DNA of 64,000 nt from Opisthorchis felineus (lineage: Eukaryota > Platyhelminthes > Trematoda > Opisthorchiida > Opisthorchiidae). Made by a program: the position numbers and the translations under genes. The DNA lies in NCBI GenBank assembly GCA_004794785.1, contig SJOL01007141.1, forward strand, positions 2,400,464 through 2,464,463, read 5' to 3'. This document shows, piece after piece, positions 57,801 to 64,000 of the stretch (positions within the stretch are counted from its first letter, which is position 1; each line of letters begins with the position of its first letter). Under the pieces are notes generated by a model, which saw nothing but the letters and a program-made list of their open reading frames with translations, had not been told where the DNA came from and ran no database searches.

Positions 57801-58610
57801 GGAAGCATCAGTGTCAACACAGATGTTGCTGTCTCTGAGGCTGATGATGAAGACGACTAGTAGAAGTTGGATCAGTAGGCTTCGTGTTCTTCCTAATCAC
57901 CGGTTGTCTTTTAAACGTTCGATTTTCCCATACAGATCCTGGGTTTTTGTTTGTTATTTGAATGGCTCTGACATGGCTCCAGTTGCATTGCGCAGCCTGC
58001 TTACACGAGAAACCGAAGTTTCAACAACCCTCGGGGTACGTTTGAGGTTATGCCAGGTTATATCAGTGGTGACGATTAGAGGTATCTTGGGATTACAGAC
58101 TCTCCTGTATGCAACTGTGGACTTTAGAGCTACAACCATTCACTCTCAACCTCAGTACTCTCTGAACAGGGGAGCAAACATGACGAGAAATGAGTGCTTT
58201 CTCGCGTTTTGATGATCAAGCTATGTGTGAATAGACCGCAAATGTCAAGCCACGTTTATGCGATTGAGCTTCGAAAGGATTATGGGAAACAAAAAACTGG
58301 GTGACGGTGCTAGACATTTATCATCCTTCACAGAAAAATCTATAAAATTTAGTTCTAATATGGGCAGATTTGATATCATACGTAGACTGTATGTATACGT
58401 CATTGACATGCGCTGAACCCAACGCTTCACATCTTTTCACTTTCAGTTCTCATTCGGGAACCGCTGGCGAAACCGTATGGGGAGAGTGATCTGCGCGATT
58501 GTACACTCATCATCACCGATTTCGGTATGGCCTGTCGATCGAGTGAGTTGGTCTCTCAGCAATCCAAACTGGGTACAGTGGCCTACGCAGCACCAGAAGT
58601 GTGTCGTCAG
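27477..58610 (+). CDS. Mixed-lineage-kinase-like MAP3K gene (four exons in window, continues right)
   Basis: Exons: 27477-27869, 44902-45000, 50261-50522, 58447-58610. All have GT-AG borders, and the joins keep phase (0, 0, 1). Joined, they give an acidic/serine-rich N-terminal linker, then the kinase: glycine loop [12 protein letters not shown] lysine VALKIL, helix-C REASHL, hinge [15 protein letters not shown], catalytic loop VHRDLKSSN, magnesium site TDFGMA, and [24 protein letters not shown] and [12 protein letters not shown] are typical of MLK/MAP3K9-11 proteins, which activate MKK4/7 and JNK signalling in the cytoplasm. The activation-loop end reads AYAAPE where MLKs have AWMAPE. An SH3 domain, usual before the MLK kinase, was not found. 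DLK/LZK is the main alternative. Introns of 17.0, 5.3 and 7.9 kb are full of transposons. The 3' half lies beyond the window. Confidence 0.88.
27870..30528. other. Intron 1, TE-poor left part
   Basis: No gene or recognisable repeat is seen here. Short ORFs at 28.2-28.5, 28.7-29.0 and 29.1-29.4 kb have no motifs. Confidence 0.4.
30529..30703 (+). repeat. tRNA-derived SINE, copy 2
   Basis: The head has GTAGCTCAGCTGTTAAGGCG (box A) and GGTTCGAACCC (box B). It matches the other copies in the body (GGCCTGGGCAACCTGACAGT, CTTCGGGTGGCATG) but the head differs more, resembling a different tRNA-like start. It ends against the 3' end of the minus-strand RTE near 30,705. Confidence 0.8.
31490..31690 (+). 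repeat. tRNA-derived SINE, copy 3 (inside RTE RT)
   Basis: This is the best-preserved copy: GATGGCTCAGTGGCTAGAGC (box A), GGTTCGAACCC (box B), CTTCGGGTGGCATGGCAGC, GTTACAGCTGAACGATTA and a T-rich tail. It splits the RT of the minus-strand RTE: GGGAGCATTTCGAACCCAG before and GAGTTTGGGAATGCG after correspond to the continuous stretch near 22,055 in the inverted copy. Confidence 0.92.
33840..34010 (-). repeat. Tandem leader repeats of RTE family X
   Basis: Leftward units such as CCTTTGAGTCAGAGGTTAGG followed by AGGGTCCCCGAACAAAATC, and AATTTTGAGTCAGGGGCTAA followed by AGGTACCTCAATTAAACC, match the array at 15,620-15,830 in sequence and order. Confidence 0.68.
34661..34894 (-). mobile_element. 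234-bp internally deleted RTE (5' end joined to 3' end)
   Basis: It is flanked by the 11-base duplication TCATGTCTGGT (34,650-34,660 and 34,895-34,905). Read leftward it starts CCGTCACGAAGAGACTGGAC, like the 5' end of family Y copy 1, and after about 44 bases jumps to the RTE 3' end (GGAGGTGTAGGCACCTCAGA, terminal hairpin, GAT tail). An ambiguous base (N) sits at 34,850, exactly at the joint. The duplication argues for insertion as a short unit; the N leaves room for an assembly collapse. Confidence 0.75.
34906..35621. other. No feature recognised
   Basis: Anonymous intronic sequence between two repeats. Confidence 0.4.
35622..35777 (-). repeat. tRNA-derived SINE, copy 4
   Basis: Read leftward it has GAGATGGCTCAGTGGTTAGA (box A), GGTTCGAACCC (box B) and the body motifs CTTCGGGTTGCATGGTAGC and GAAAGGATGTTACAGCTGAA. 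A short internal deletion removes the CTCGTGCT stretch. Confidence 0.88.
35935..37320 (+). pseudogene. RTE RT fragment in intron 1
   Basis: The order of blocks is RTE-like: a WAEHF..QFSW-like segment (35,970), VISAFKKG-type entry (36,215), [20 protein letters not shown] (36,270), [19 protein letters not shown] (36,340), then a diverged centre, [20 protein letters not shown] (36,950), [17 protein letters not shown] (37,045), and a degraded tail to about 37,320. Stops and shifts throughout. Confidence 0.8.
37321..38545. other. No feature recognised
   Basis: Anonymous intronic sequence with only short chance ORFs. Confidence 0.4.
38550..38935 (+). repeat. Hammerhead-bearing dispersed repeat, copy A
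   Basis: It matches 56,255-56,655 in order: AAGCTAATTTCGTT, GGTACAATATTC/GGTACGATATTC, ACTCGGGGACT, a hammerhead-like core, then ACAACCTTGTGA, GTGTTCC.TCATGAAG and TTTTCGTTCT. The spacing is similar, so both are copies of one unit of roughly 390-400 bases. No coding region. Confidence 0.72.
38790..38846 (+). ncRNA. Degenerate hammerhead ribozyme motif (copy A)
   Basis: It holds the invariant core CTGATGAG and CGAAAC, a stem II of sTRSV type (GCTCC-ATGA-GGGAC with one mismatch), a 3-bp stem III (GGT with ACC) and the cleavage triplet GTC in GGTC. The 3' arm of stem I, present in copy B, is deleted here (about 11 bases), so self-cleavage is unlikely now. Identification is by consensus; only a structure search would settle it. 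Confidence 0.6.
38950..39240 (+). pseudogene. RTE 3' coding end
   Basis: The translation shows [30 protein letters not shown] and CIQAV, the terminal RTE block also seen at about 30,740 (minus) and 43,690. Its tail is not preserved. Confidence 0.7.
39241..40219. other. No gene recognised
   Basis: A 67-codon minus-strand opening (39,474-39,677) has no identifiable motif. The target duplication TTACGTC of RTE copy 2 lies at 40,213-40,219. Confidence 0.4.
40220..44006 (+). mobile_element. RTE-like element, family Y, copy 2 (3.79 kb)
   Basis: The element is bracketed by TTACGTC (40,213-40,219 and 44,007-44,013) and ends in the same hairpin plus GAT tail as copy 1. It lacks about the first 30 bases of copy 1's 5' end. 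By eye only a handful of differences occur over some 3.3 kb of the body, whereas the first 180 bases and the 3' UTR differ far more. It lies sense-oriented in kinase intron 1. Confidence 0.92.
40527..43845 (+). pseudogene. Broken endonuclease-reverse transcriptase ORF of RTE copy 2
   Basis: The domain order is the same as in copy 1: N-terminal basic region, endonuclease with the identical TAA just before ETRIQ (40,941-40,943), then RT with [12 protein letters not shown] (42,685), [12 protein letters not shown] (42,850) and the dead active-site box CADNIVLV (42,990). Unlike copy 1, the linker is in frame here ([19 protein letters not shown] at 41,975), so the section 41,922-42,395 stays open. 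Shared stops show the source was already defective before the two copies separated or were homogenised. Confidence 0.9.
44014..44901. other. Intron 1, right end
   Basis: No gene or repeat is seen. The last bases (TTCTTATTTCTGCCACTTCAG) form a pyrimidine-rich splice acceptor. Confidence 0.6.
44902..45000 (+). CDS. MLK-like gene, kinase exon with glycine loop and ATP lysine
   Basis: The acceptor is CACTTCAG|CTGCAG and the donor GGCAAG|GTGAGT; 33 codons in phase 0. It encodes [18 protein letters not shown] and [12 protein letters not shown]: kinase subdomains I and II with the glycine loop (G-x-G-x-x-G) and the ATP-binding lysine. An alternative acceptor six bases downstream (CTGCAG|TTC) would remove two residues without changing frame. 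Confidence 0.9.
45001..50260. other. Intron 2 (5.26 kb), no transposon recognised
   Basis: Apart from an antisense ORF at 48,960-49,184, nothing is recognised. It stands out for the lack of visible RTE or SINE insertions in a window otherwise full of them. Confidence 0.5.
48960..49184 (-). other. Small antisense ORF of unknown nature (74 codons)
   Basis: It runs from ATG (49,184) to TAA. The product is hydrophilic and basic ([20 protein letters not shown] at the start, VHKRPRK at the end), unlike most chance ORFs nearby. No family is recognised, no splice or promoter signal is clear, and chance remains likely. Confidence 0.2.
50261..50522 (+). CDS. MLK-like gene, kinase exon with hinge and catalytic loop
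   Basis: The acceptor is CCCGACTAG|ATT (the TAG would be an in-frame stop, which fixes the border) and the donor AACA|GTAAGT; 262 bases, ending in phase 1. It encodes [58 protein letters not shown] and VHRDLKSSN: subdomains III to VIb with the helix-C glutamate, the hinge and the catalytic Asp. The GGPLNRVL stretch is the strongest pointer to mixed-lineage kinases. Confidence 0.95.
50523..55110. other. Intron 3, left part, no feature recognised
   Basis: No coding or repeat signature is seen. ORFs at 50.6-51.2, 52.4-52.6 and 53.9-54.4 kb lack motifs. Confidence 0.4.
55115..55940 (-). pseudogene. Mariner-like transposase remnant
   Basis: Leftward translation in changing frames gives, in family order: [30 protein letters not shown] with the first catalytic Asp (about 55,600), then [30 protein letters not shown], later IHHPPYS (55,270) and [17 protein letters not shown] with ERGEYVE (55,150). 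Mariner enzymes show GDEKW, PrPKK.K...KVM.tVFWD..G, HPPYSPDLAPSD and the KLP.RWQKCIE..GDYVE end. Stops, frame changes and loss of the segment after HPPYS (with the third catalytic Asp) make it dead. Inverted repeats were not found. Confidence 0.75.
56057..56255 (-). repeat. Inverted, older copy of the hammerhead repeat
   Basis: Read leftward from 56,255 it shows GGTAAACACATG, CCGGGGACTGTAGCTAC, CTGATGAGCCCGAAGATGGC and TGAGACTGG, parallel to GGTAGAACATAG, CTCGGGGACTACGTTCTAC, CTGATGAG and CGAAACCGG of copy B. The GAAAC core has decayed to GAGAC. The segment 56,057-56,185 also matches 56,371-56,492 directly (CAGTTGGTACG at the start, TCTTCGGG.TCAT.AGGTAG at the end), so the locus combines direct and inverted copies. 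Confidence 0.5.
56258..56657 (+). repeat. Hammerhead-bearing dispersed repeat, copy B
   Basis: It matches 38,550-38,935 along its length (GCAAGCTAATTTCGTT at the start, GTGTTCCATCATGAAG and TTTTCGTTCT near the end). A SINE on the minus strand begins directly after it. Confidence 0.72.
56516..56581 (+). ncRNA. Degenerate hammerhead ribozyme motif (copy B)
   Basis: Stem I is a 7-bp helix, GTAGAAC (56,517-56,523) with GTTCTAC (56,548-56,554), directly before CTGATGAG (56,555). Stem II is GCTCT-GTGA-AGGAC, then the core GAAAC (56,576) and stem III GGT/ACC. One stem II pair changes from C-G in copy A to T-A here, which is compensatory. The cleavage triplet seen in copy A (GTC) seems lost by a small deletion. 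It looks like a type I hammerhead as known from Sm-alpha and Penelope-type repeats of flatworms. Confidence 0.65.
56658..56838 (-). repeat. tRNA-derived SINE, copy 5
   Basis: Leftward: GAGATGGCTCAGTGGTTAGG (box A), GGTTCGAACCC (box B), GGGCAACCTGGCAGTATCTT and GAAAGGGTGTTACAGC. It is nearly full length with a short tail, and its 3' side touches the hammerhead repeat. Confidence 0.9.
57530..57855 (+). mobile_element. RTE 3' end (C-terminus, hairpin and tail)
   Basis: The translation [20 protein letters not shown] and [18 protein letters not shown] matches the last coding block of copies 1 and 2. It is followed by the terminal hairpin (57,806-57,825) and a degraded GATGATGAAGACGAC tail. It is a 5'-truncated insertion in kinase intron 3. 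Confidence 0.8.
58447..58610 (+). CDS. MLK-like gene, kinase exon with DFG and APE motifs
   Basis: The acceptor is CACTTTCAG|TTCTC and the donor GTCAG|GTATGT; 164 bases that complete a phase-1 codon and end in phase 0. It encodes an insert [15 protein letters not shown], then [30 protein letters not shown]: subdomains VII and VIII. TDFG supplies the metal-binding Asp. The substitution AYAAPE for the MLK-typical AWMAPE sits in the substrate-positioning segment. The next exon is not recognised before 64,000. Confidence 0.93.
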
Positions 58611-60480
58611 GTATGTTGTCTCGCTTTTGCGGCATTGGGTGGTTGTGTGTTTGTGGGTGTGATTTCGCAGTTGTTCAGCTCCTCTTTCAAGAGGTTCGCA
58701 CACCGGCCTATGGGGTGTGGTTTTTCTTCGACGATTCTACACCAGGCCGCTTTTGACGAGTAGAGCTTGAGTTGACCCTCCAGGCAAGAGGACACTTTTT
58801 TTTGGTCAAACAAACACGTTGCTAATCCTTAAAGCAGCGTGACTCGAACAACGGGAGATTAGATTTTATCCCTGCTAAATAAGCTTATGGGACGCCGGAG
58901 TTAATCTTTGAATGAATCAAAGATCCATTATTTCCATAGATCGTTAAGTTGACAATGAGCATCTTGGGCCTAGTTGATCGAATCAACCAGGAACGGTTTC
59001 GACCACTCCCCATTCCAATAGTTCGTAGGCTTCCTTATCCCTCCAGCATCGTGCATCGCTTAGAGTTTGAGGGTTTTCTATGCCACCTATTTGGGTTTTA
59101 TGGCCTCAGTATGGACTGAAAAAACAATGTTCATCATTCTTTCACTCGTATCGAAAAGCTTAGACTTTGAAATATCAAAGCGTAGCGGTTTTCACAATTT
59201 GCTACTCATTCCAAACGGCCTTTATCGTCTTACTTTGGTTCCTTAATAACTTTTGGATGTAATATGATTGAGCTGTGTAAACATGTACGTGACTACATCT
59301 CAATACAGTGCGATGCAAGTGTGAAGTGATTTGGGTCTGACATCTTAGTTGTGGCGTTATGGTATGAGTCGAAGTGCTTACTTTTAAAGGAACTAATAAT
59401 TGGCAGCAGTACCCCAGTAATCGATACTGATGCTTAACTGCCACATAACCGTGAGGAAATAATGCTTCAGTAAAACCTGAAAAGGAGGAAAAAGGATAGC
59501 GACTTAATGCGAAGTCCTTCCCTTAGGGAAAACGATCGAAAATAAATTGCTTGCACTTTTTAATACCGTTGAAAGAGACGCATCTCAGTAACAGGTCGGA
59601 GTAAGGCGCTATTATTGGGATTTAACCAGCGTCCATACAAGACCTCACCCGATATGGACCCAGCGCACAACGACAGGCGAGCTTCAGCTAGGTGACATGT
59701 CCTGCAGAGTTTCCAGCGAGGCGAAAGAAAGATCATTTAGGACGCTACCGAAAGGGTTCAAAAGTTTCACAGCACTCAGTCAAACTGTAGTTGCATGCGT
59801 TTTGTGTTACCATTTCATAACCTGTCCTCCACGAGCTCTTCGTAAACGATGGTTCGAAACAGAAAACAGTGCTTTCTTTGACTGGAAATACCTATTCCAT
59901 GCCCCCATCATCTCACTCTATTTTTATTTGACGCACTAACGACTCTGGGTCGTTACCAAGTACCCTTGTTACACACCACTTCGTTGCATTCATGCTGCAA
60001 CCAGCGATGTCTTGCAATGCAACGAAGACACCGGTGATCAAAAGTCTGAAGATGCTCGTGGTCCTCGAATCGGAGGGACCAAGTTTAAAAAACCATAAAG
60101 TTAAACCACTCCCATAGTTGCCCTTCAGTGCCAGAGAAACTCCTTTCTGAAGCCATAAATAAAGCAGTTTGGTGGACTTCGCTCGGCCTTGATTACTCAC
60201 ACACTGTCATCCGTTATAATGGCTCATGCAGCTCATTCTGAAGTTTCACACAGATGCAAGAAGATGGGTAATCGTGGAATAAAGCTTTGCACTTTCAAGG
60301 TGCAAAACGCGAGTCGAAACACGGGACCTCCTTTGGGCAGTCTAATCGTCAATTAGCGACACGTTTCTGTCCGCATAGCCCATGTCCAGATACTAGTTCG
60401 GCTCCTGAGTTGATGGTTCTGTGAAGTTGCGAGTGTCTTAACGACACAACGACACAATAAAGGCTGATCGCCGAAAGCCT
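58611..60480. other. Intronic sequence with a worn RTE tail
   Basis: Only a degraded RTE 3' terminus is suggested, near 59,415-59,455 read leftward (ACGGTTATGTGGCAGTTAAG, CATCAGTAT). Otherwise nothing is recognised. Confidence 0.35.
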
Positions 60481-60492
60481 TGGCGAACCACA

Positions 60493-60860
60493 CTAGCCGT
60501 GGAAAAATTCTGGACAGTCAATTGTAAACTGTAGCACGACAAATGCTGTTAGAATAAAGAACATGAGGGTATCGCATGTTAACCAAGTATATTTAGGACA
60601 GCAAGTGTAGGTAGAGTCGGAAGCTCTCCCAAAGCCGAGGAGGACCGATATTATTGGTCCACGGTGCGCGTGGGGCCGCTGGAATAACTGACCTAGTGCA
60701 AAGGTATGACCAATCCATCTTCTGATCTGTCGAGTCCATAACTGATGTTCTCGGACTTGCGTCTCACGTACCGGAGTTAGACGTCGCAATGTTAGGGATG
60801 TAAGTAGGCGTGTTATGAAAGACACGAGGCTCATAATCCTATGTTGAAACAGTCTATTCC
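60493..60860 (-). pseudogene. RTE family Y RT fragment
   Basis: Leftward translation gives SLVSFITRLLTSLTLRRLTP, a worn version of the RERQAGFRPGR block, HTFALGQLFQRPHAHR and PIISVLLGFGRASDS, aligning with the RT centre of copies 1 and 2 ([20 protein letters not shown], then [14 protein letters not shown]). One frame stays open for over 110 codons although key residues are lost. Confidence 0.72.
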
Positions 60861-62153
60861 TTATAATTTCGAATACACGTAGGATGACCTGTTGGCCCGA
60901 ATCCTCTGAAACACGTTCTTCTTCTCAAATAAGTTCAAACAGCTTAGTCAAAGCAGAACACAAAATTTTCACCTACATCTTTGAGCAACTCTACGAGAAG
61001 TTTGTCTGGCTCAGTAGTCCGATGGTGCTTCAATGTAGAAACTGATGAATGTCTAAGCTCACATGCTACGGCTCAAAATAACGGCCGAATAAGAAATACG
61101 AGTACGGCGGTGCGTGGTCATCAGTATAATCTGTGATCAGCTCATTAACCGATGGCCCGTGGGCTCTGTTTTGCGGATTAGTAGGAACAGCTTCCGCGCA
61201 TTCCCAACTAAGCATCCTCCATTTCTTGGGCTGTCTGTTTTCATCACTCCTCTCTCCACACATAGGCCACATTTGAGTTCATTTCTAATCGACCATCTAA
61301 GCAAAGTTTGCTCTGAGGCCGAAAAAATGAAGCATTTCGCATCAAAGAGTGATAGTGGCTGTTTTGAGTTCTAGTGGTTTCCAGCTACGAGCTCATAAGC
61401 ATGGCAGACATTGTTTCCGGCGTCATGTTTACCTGTGGTCATCTGATCACGGGCGTAGTCCGAAGAGACCGTTTGCAGTTGGCAATGTTGTGGAATATAG
61501 GTAGCTCGGGCGCGCTGGTTGGTTGTTGATCTGTTTGTCGGGATTGCCAAGCTCGTGAGTTTGACCGCAAGACAACATTGGTCGGTATAAAACCACTGTA
61601 GTAGCTCAAAGTTTAGGGAACAAATTTTAACACCTGTTCCAACCCACAACCTGAAAGACCAGGAGACTGCTTTTCAGACTACCTTTCAATCAGCCAGTAC
61701 AGCTGAACAGGTGACTGAGCACGCAACTCGTCGCGATACAGTCTCTTCGCGACAGATGAACTATGGTAATGATCACAAGCGGTTGTTGTCCACAGAATCC
61801 GACTCCCTGCAGGACAGGCTTGCAGTTGACCGCCAAATAACGGTAGACTCCAAATTCCATTCCAAATCATGATTGGTAGTGTTTGCCATTGTTATTCGAT
61901 TGTCGGGATTCATTCGGTCGACAGAATCACCATGTCCAAACTCCTTGATGACTAATTCAATCTCGATAAATCATGATGGAAACTCCACTTTACAACTTGT
62001 AGCATGTGGCGACAACAAACAAACGCCGTGTACCGCATCGACTTTTGTCGATTCAGCTGGTCAGATGTGCAGCCGTGAGATAACTCTTCATTGGCATTTA
62101 TTCCATTGAAAGGCTCTGGAGCTAATGTCACAGATACCTAGGGTCACTACCTC
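60861..62153. other. Anonymous sequence containing one short repeat
   Basis: The match to 26,943-26,985 lies at 61,495-61,534. No gene is supported. Confidence 0.4.
61495..61534. repeat. Short dispersed repeat, copy 2
   Basis: ATATAGGTAGCTCGGGCGCG followed by TTGGTTGTTGATC pairs with the copy at 26.94 kb. The minus-strand translations share a STTN-R-RAT pattern, which may be chance. Confidence 0.5.
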
Positions 62154-62609
62154 ATGCTCAGCGGATACACAAGTGAACCTTCAATTATTTGTGTCTTTCC
62201 TAAGCGATCTTATGTAGATCGCTGCGCTGAGGTTATGTTTTGGATCCATAATGTACATCGAGGTATTTGGGAAAGAAGACGAACGTTGAAAGATGCAGTT
62301 TTGAGCAGATCCTTTGAATTCATCCCACTTTTATTTTGGTTTATTTCACTCGGCAGCGGCTCGTATTGGAAGAAATGGTTAGACCCGAAATACCTGTCCG
62401 AGGACCTCGAAGTGGTTTTGGAACCAGGTACTTTCGGTCTCCTTTCGCTGGGTTATACCATTCCCGCAAATTACACCATCATGACCACATATGAGCTAGT
62501 CTCAGACGCTCTCTGTCAGGGGGGTCACGCATGCACGGCCAATGACATCTTTTGTCTCCATTTACTTCAGTTACTACAAAATATATGCAGTCGGTTGCTA
62601 CTTGGTTGA
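62154..62609 (+). other. Unrecognised 151-codon ORF
   Basis: It is open from ATG to TGA with two hydrophobic stretches (FIPLLFWFISLGSGSYW near the centre, LHLLQLLQNICSRLLLG at the end). No family is recognised, and no RTE, CR1 or kinase block is present. It could be a worn transposon part or chance. Confidence 0.2.
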
Positions 62610-63548
62610 GGTACATTAATGTGATTTCGTTAGGTCCTCTACTGAGCGATTTCATCACTGATTAATTTCCACATTTATTTGACAACAGAATTAGCCTGTA
62701 AATCGTATGAACCCCAACCTGAACATCCCCGGGATATGTTGAGCTTTAGTTGGATTTAGTTGGATTCACAGACCTGCCTGAACATAACGCAGCTGTGGCT
62801 GACACAACCGCTATTTTTGGGAGGGTGTTCGAAAATTCCACTGGAATGAACACAGCCGATTACGTCATCGCCTCCAATGACCGCTTACACCTCCGCTGAT
62901 CTCCCGTTTTTCGTTACTGTAGTAGCTGAAAACAACGTACCCTTGGTACATGGCTTGTGGCTGCTAAACTGAACCGAACTGAGCTAACGTCATAAAATAT
63001 GGTTGTTTTTGTGTACAACTAAATCAGAACGCACATAGTGGGGATAGTTGAAGTGACTGTTATTGGTTTGATAGCCACGTCAGCAGAACCATTATCGCAT
63101 AATGGTTGTATATCATAGTGATGGCACGAAGTCATCCGCAAATCTCCATCCATTAAAACTATTCGCGGGATCCCCATGCCACAGCATTTGGACTAGCAAA
63201 ATGTTTTGTATGTACTGTCACGTGATATGACAGTTTTGCACAGCTGTTCCGTTTTTTTTTTGCCGGCGCGAAAGAGGCCGTCCAACAGAATCGCAATATT
63301 TCATGTGTTTGTCCCCTAACTTAATCTGATGTAGCCTGTGTATCTCTAGCTTTCATTGCACTCCCGAACCCAGTTATATGGCTATCCAAATTTTCAATTC
63401 ATGTCACACGCGTTTCAACAGCCGTACTCTTGTTCTAATACGAACATTCTGATTAGTCCATACTGAAGGGGCGAATCACTGAACTCGAGTTTCGCTATTT
63501 TTTAGACTTCATCAGCAGTGCACGTTTTTAACTGTGCTGGGACTTGTG
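62610..63548. other. No feature recognised
   Basis: Anonymous sequence; a tandem duplication of TTTAGTTGGAT near 62,745-62,764 is trivial. Confidence 0.4.
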
Positions 63549-63666
63549 ATAATAATAATAATAATCGTTCAGTTGTAAGACCGTTTTAGTGCACGCTGCC
63601 ATGCTACCCGAAAGAAGCACGAGGGCCGAGATGATGTCAAGTGGCCTTGGCCTAGACAGGGTCACG
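63549..63666 (-). repeat. tRNA-derived SINE, copy 6 (3' half)
   Basis: Leftward it contains CCTGTCTAGGCCAAGG, CTCGTGCTTCTTTCGGGTAG and TTACAACTGAACGATTATTA with a clean (ATT)n tail. The tRNA-like head with boxes A and B is missing, as in a 5'-truncated insertion. Confidence 0.82.
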
Positions 63667-64000
63667 TATGACAGTACCGCTCCACCAGTGCATTTCGGAC
63701 ACATCCGAACTAATCTGTAGAAATTTCCACATTCTGAGTCATGTGAGCGGTTCTACTGGACAATCTTGGTTGTGAACTTGTTCGTAGTCGAGAGATTCCT
63801 AGAACTTCTACATCCGTATCACTCGTTTGTACTGTTTTCCTCCTGTCCCAGCGTGACTCTTCTGGTTAATCCATATTTTCTTTAGTAACTCTGATAATGC
63901 TGGAAAAAGTGCGGTGTTTTTGCAAGTTGACATTCATTCCGGAAATTCCAGACATTTCATCGAACCAGTGGAAGAACAACTACTTGGACAACCAAACTGA
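63667..64000. other. No feature recognised
   Basis: Anonymous right edge of the window. Confidence 0.4.

Noticed and set aside
23553..63666. Functional tRNA genes at the box A/box B sites
   Set aside because: The heads cannot be folded into a full cloverleaf by eye and continue into a common SINE body and tail; six dispersed copies share this body.

Overview
The window is nuclear DNA of a parasitic flatworm, most likely a digenean fluke of the opisthorchiid type (Clonorchis/Opisthorchis). That assignment is an inference. It rests on GT-AG introns ranging from about 31 bases to 17 kb, on RTE-like (SR2-type) retrotransposons ending in GAT repeats, and on a tRNA-derived SINE whose spurious translation I recall from predicted proteins of these flukes. 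There are no operons, CRISPR arrays or bacterial genes. Most of the sequence is retrotransposon in several layers of insertion, with two host-type genes I can support.

Region 1 (1-8.4 kb): a CR1/jockey-like endonuclease fragment at the left edge (minus strand), a faint RT remnant near 2.7 kb, a CR1 3' end at 6.7 kb, and otherwise anonymous sequence.

Region 2 (8.4-10.9 kb, minus strand): a ten-exon gene for a MULE-type transposase-like protein. It reads open over about 725 codons once nine introns of only 31-38 bases are removed. A FAR1/WRKY-GCM1-like zinc finger, a D-D-E core, a SWIM finger and a C-terminal Cys/His cluster are all intact, so it is either a domesticated transposase or a very young element.

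Region 3 (11.6-15.1 kb, minus strand): a 2.33-kb LTR retrotransposon with paired LTRs and a CTAGT target duplication. It has lost RT, RNase H and most of integrase, leaving protease fused to the integrase C-terminus. Beside it lie a CR1 3' end and a Gypsy RT fragment.

Region 4 (15.1-25.9 kb): nested RTE-like elements. One element (family X, about 15.11-21.53 kb) was hit by a 64-bp 5'-truncated RTE tail and by a 3.8-kb family Y copy (16,307-20,120). Inverted, SINE-interrupted and 3'-end fragments follow.

Region 5 (27.4-58.6 kb, plus strand): four exons of a mixed-lineage-kinase-like MAP3K, carrying an N-terminal linker and kinase subdomains I to VIII. Introns are 17.0, 5.3 and 7.9 kb. Intron 1 holds a second family X RTE, SINEs, a 234-bp internally deleted RTE, a hammerhead-ribozyme-bearing repeat and the second family Y copy (40,220-44,006), almost identical to the first. 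Intron 3 holds a mariner remnant, further hammerhead repeats and a SINE. The gene continues to the right of the window.

Region 6 (58.6-64 kb): RTE fragments, a shared short repeat, an unrecognised 151-codon ORF and a 3' half of the SINE; no further kinase exon was recognised.
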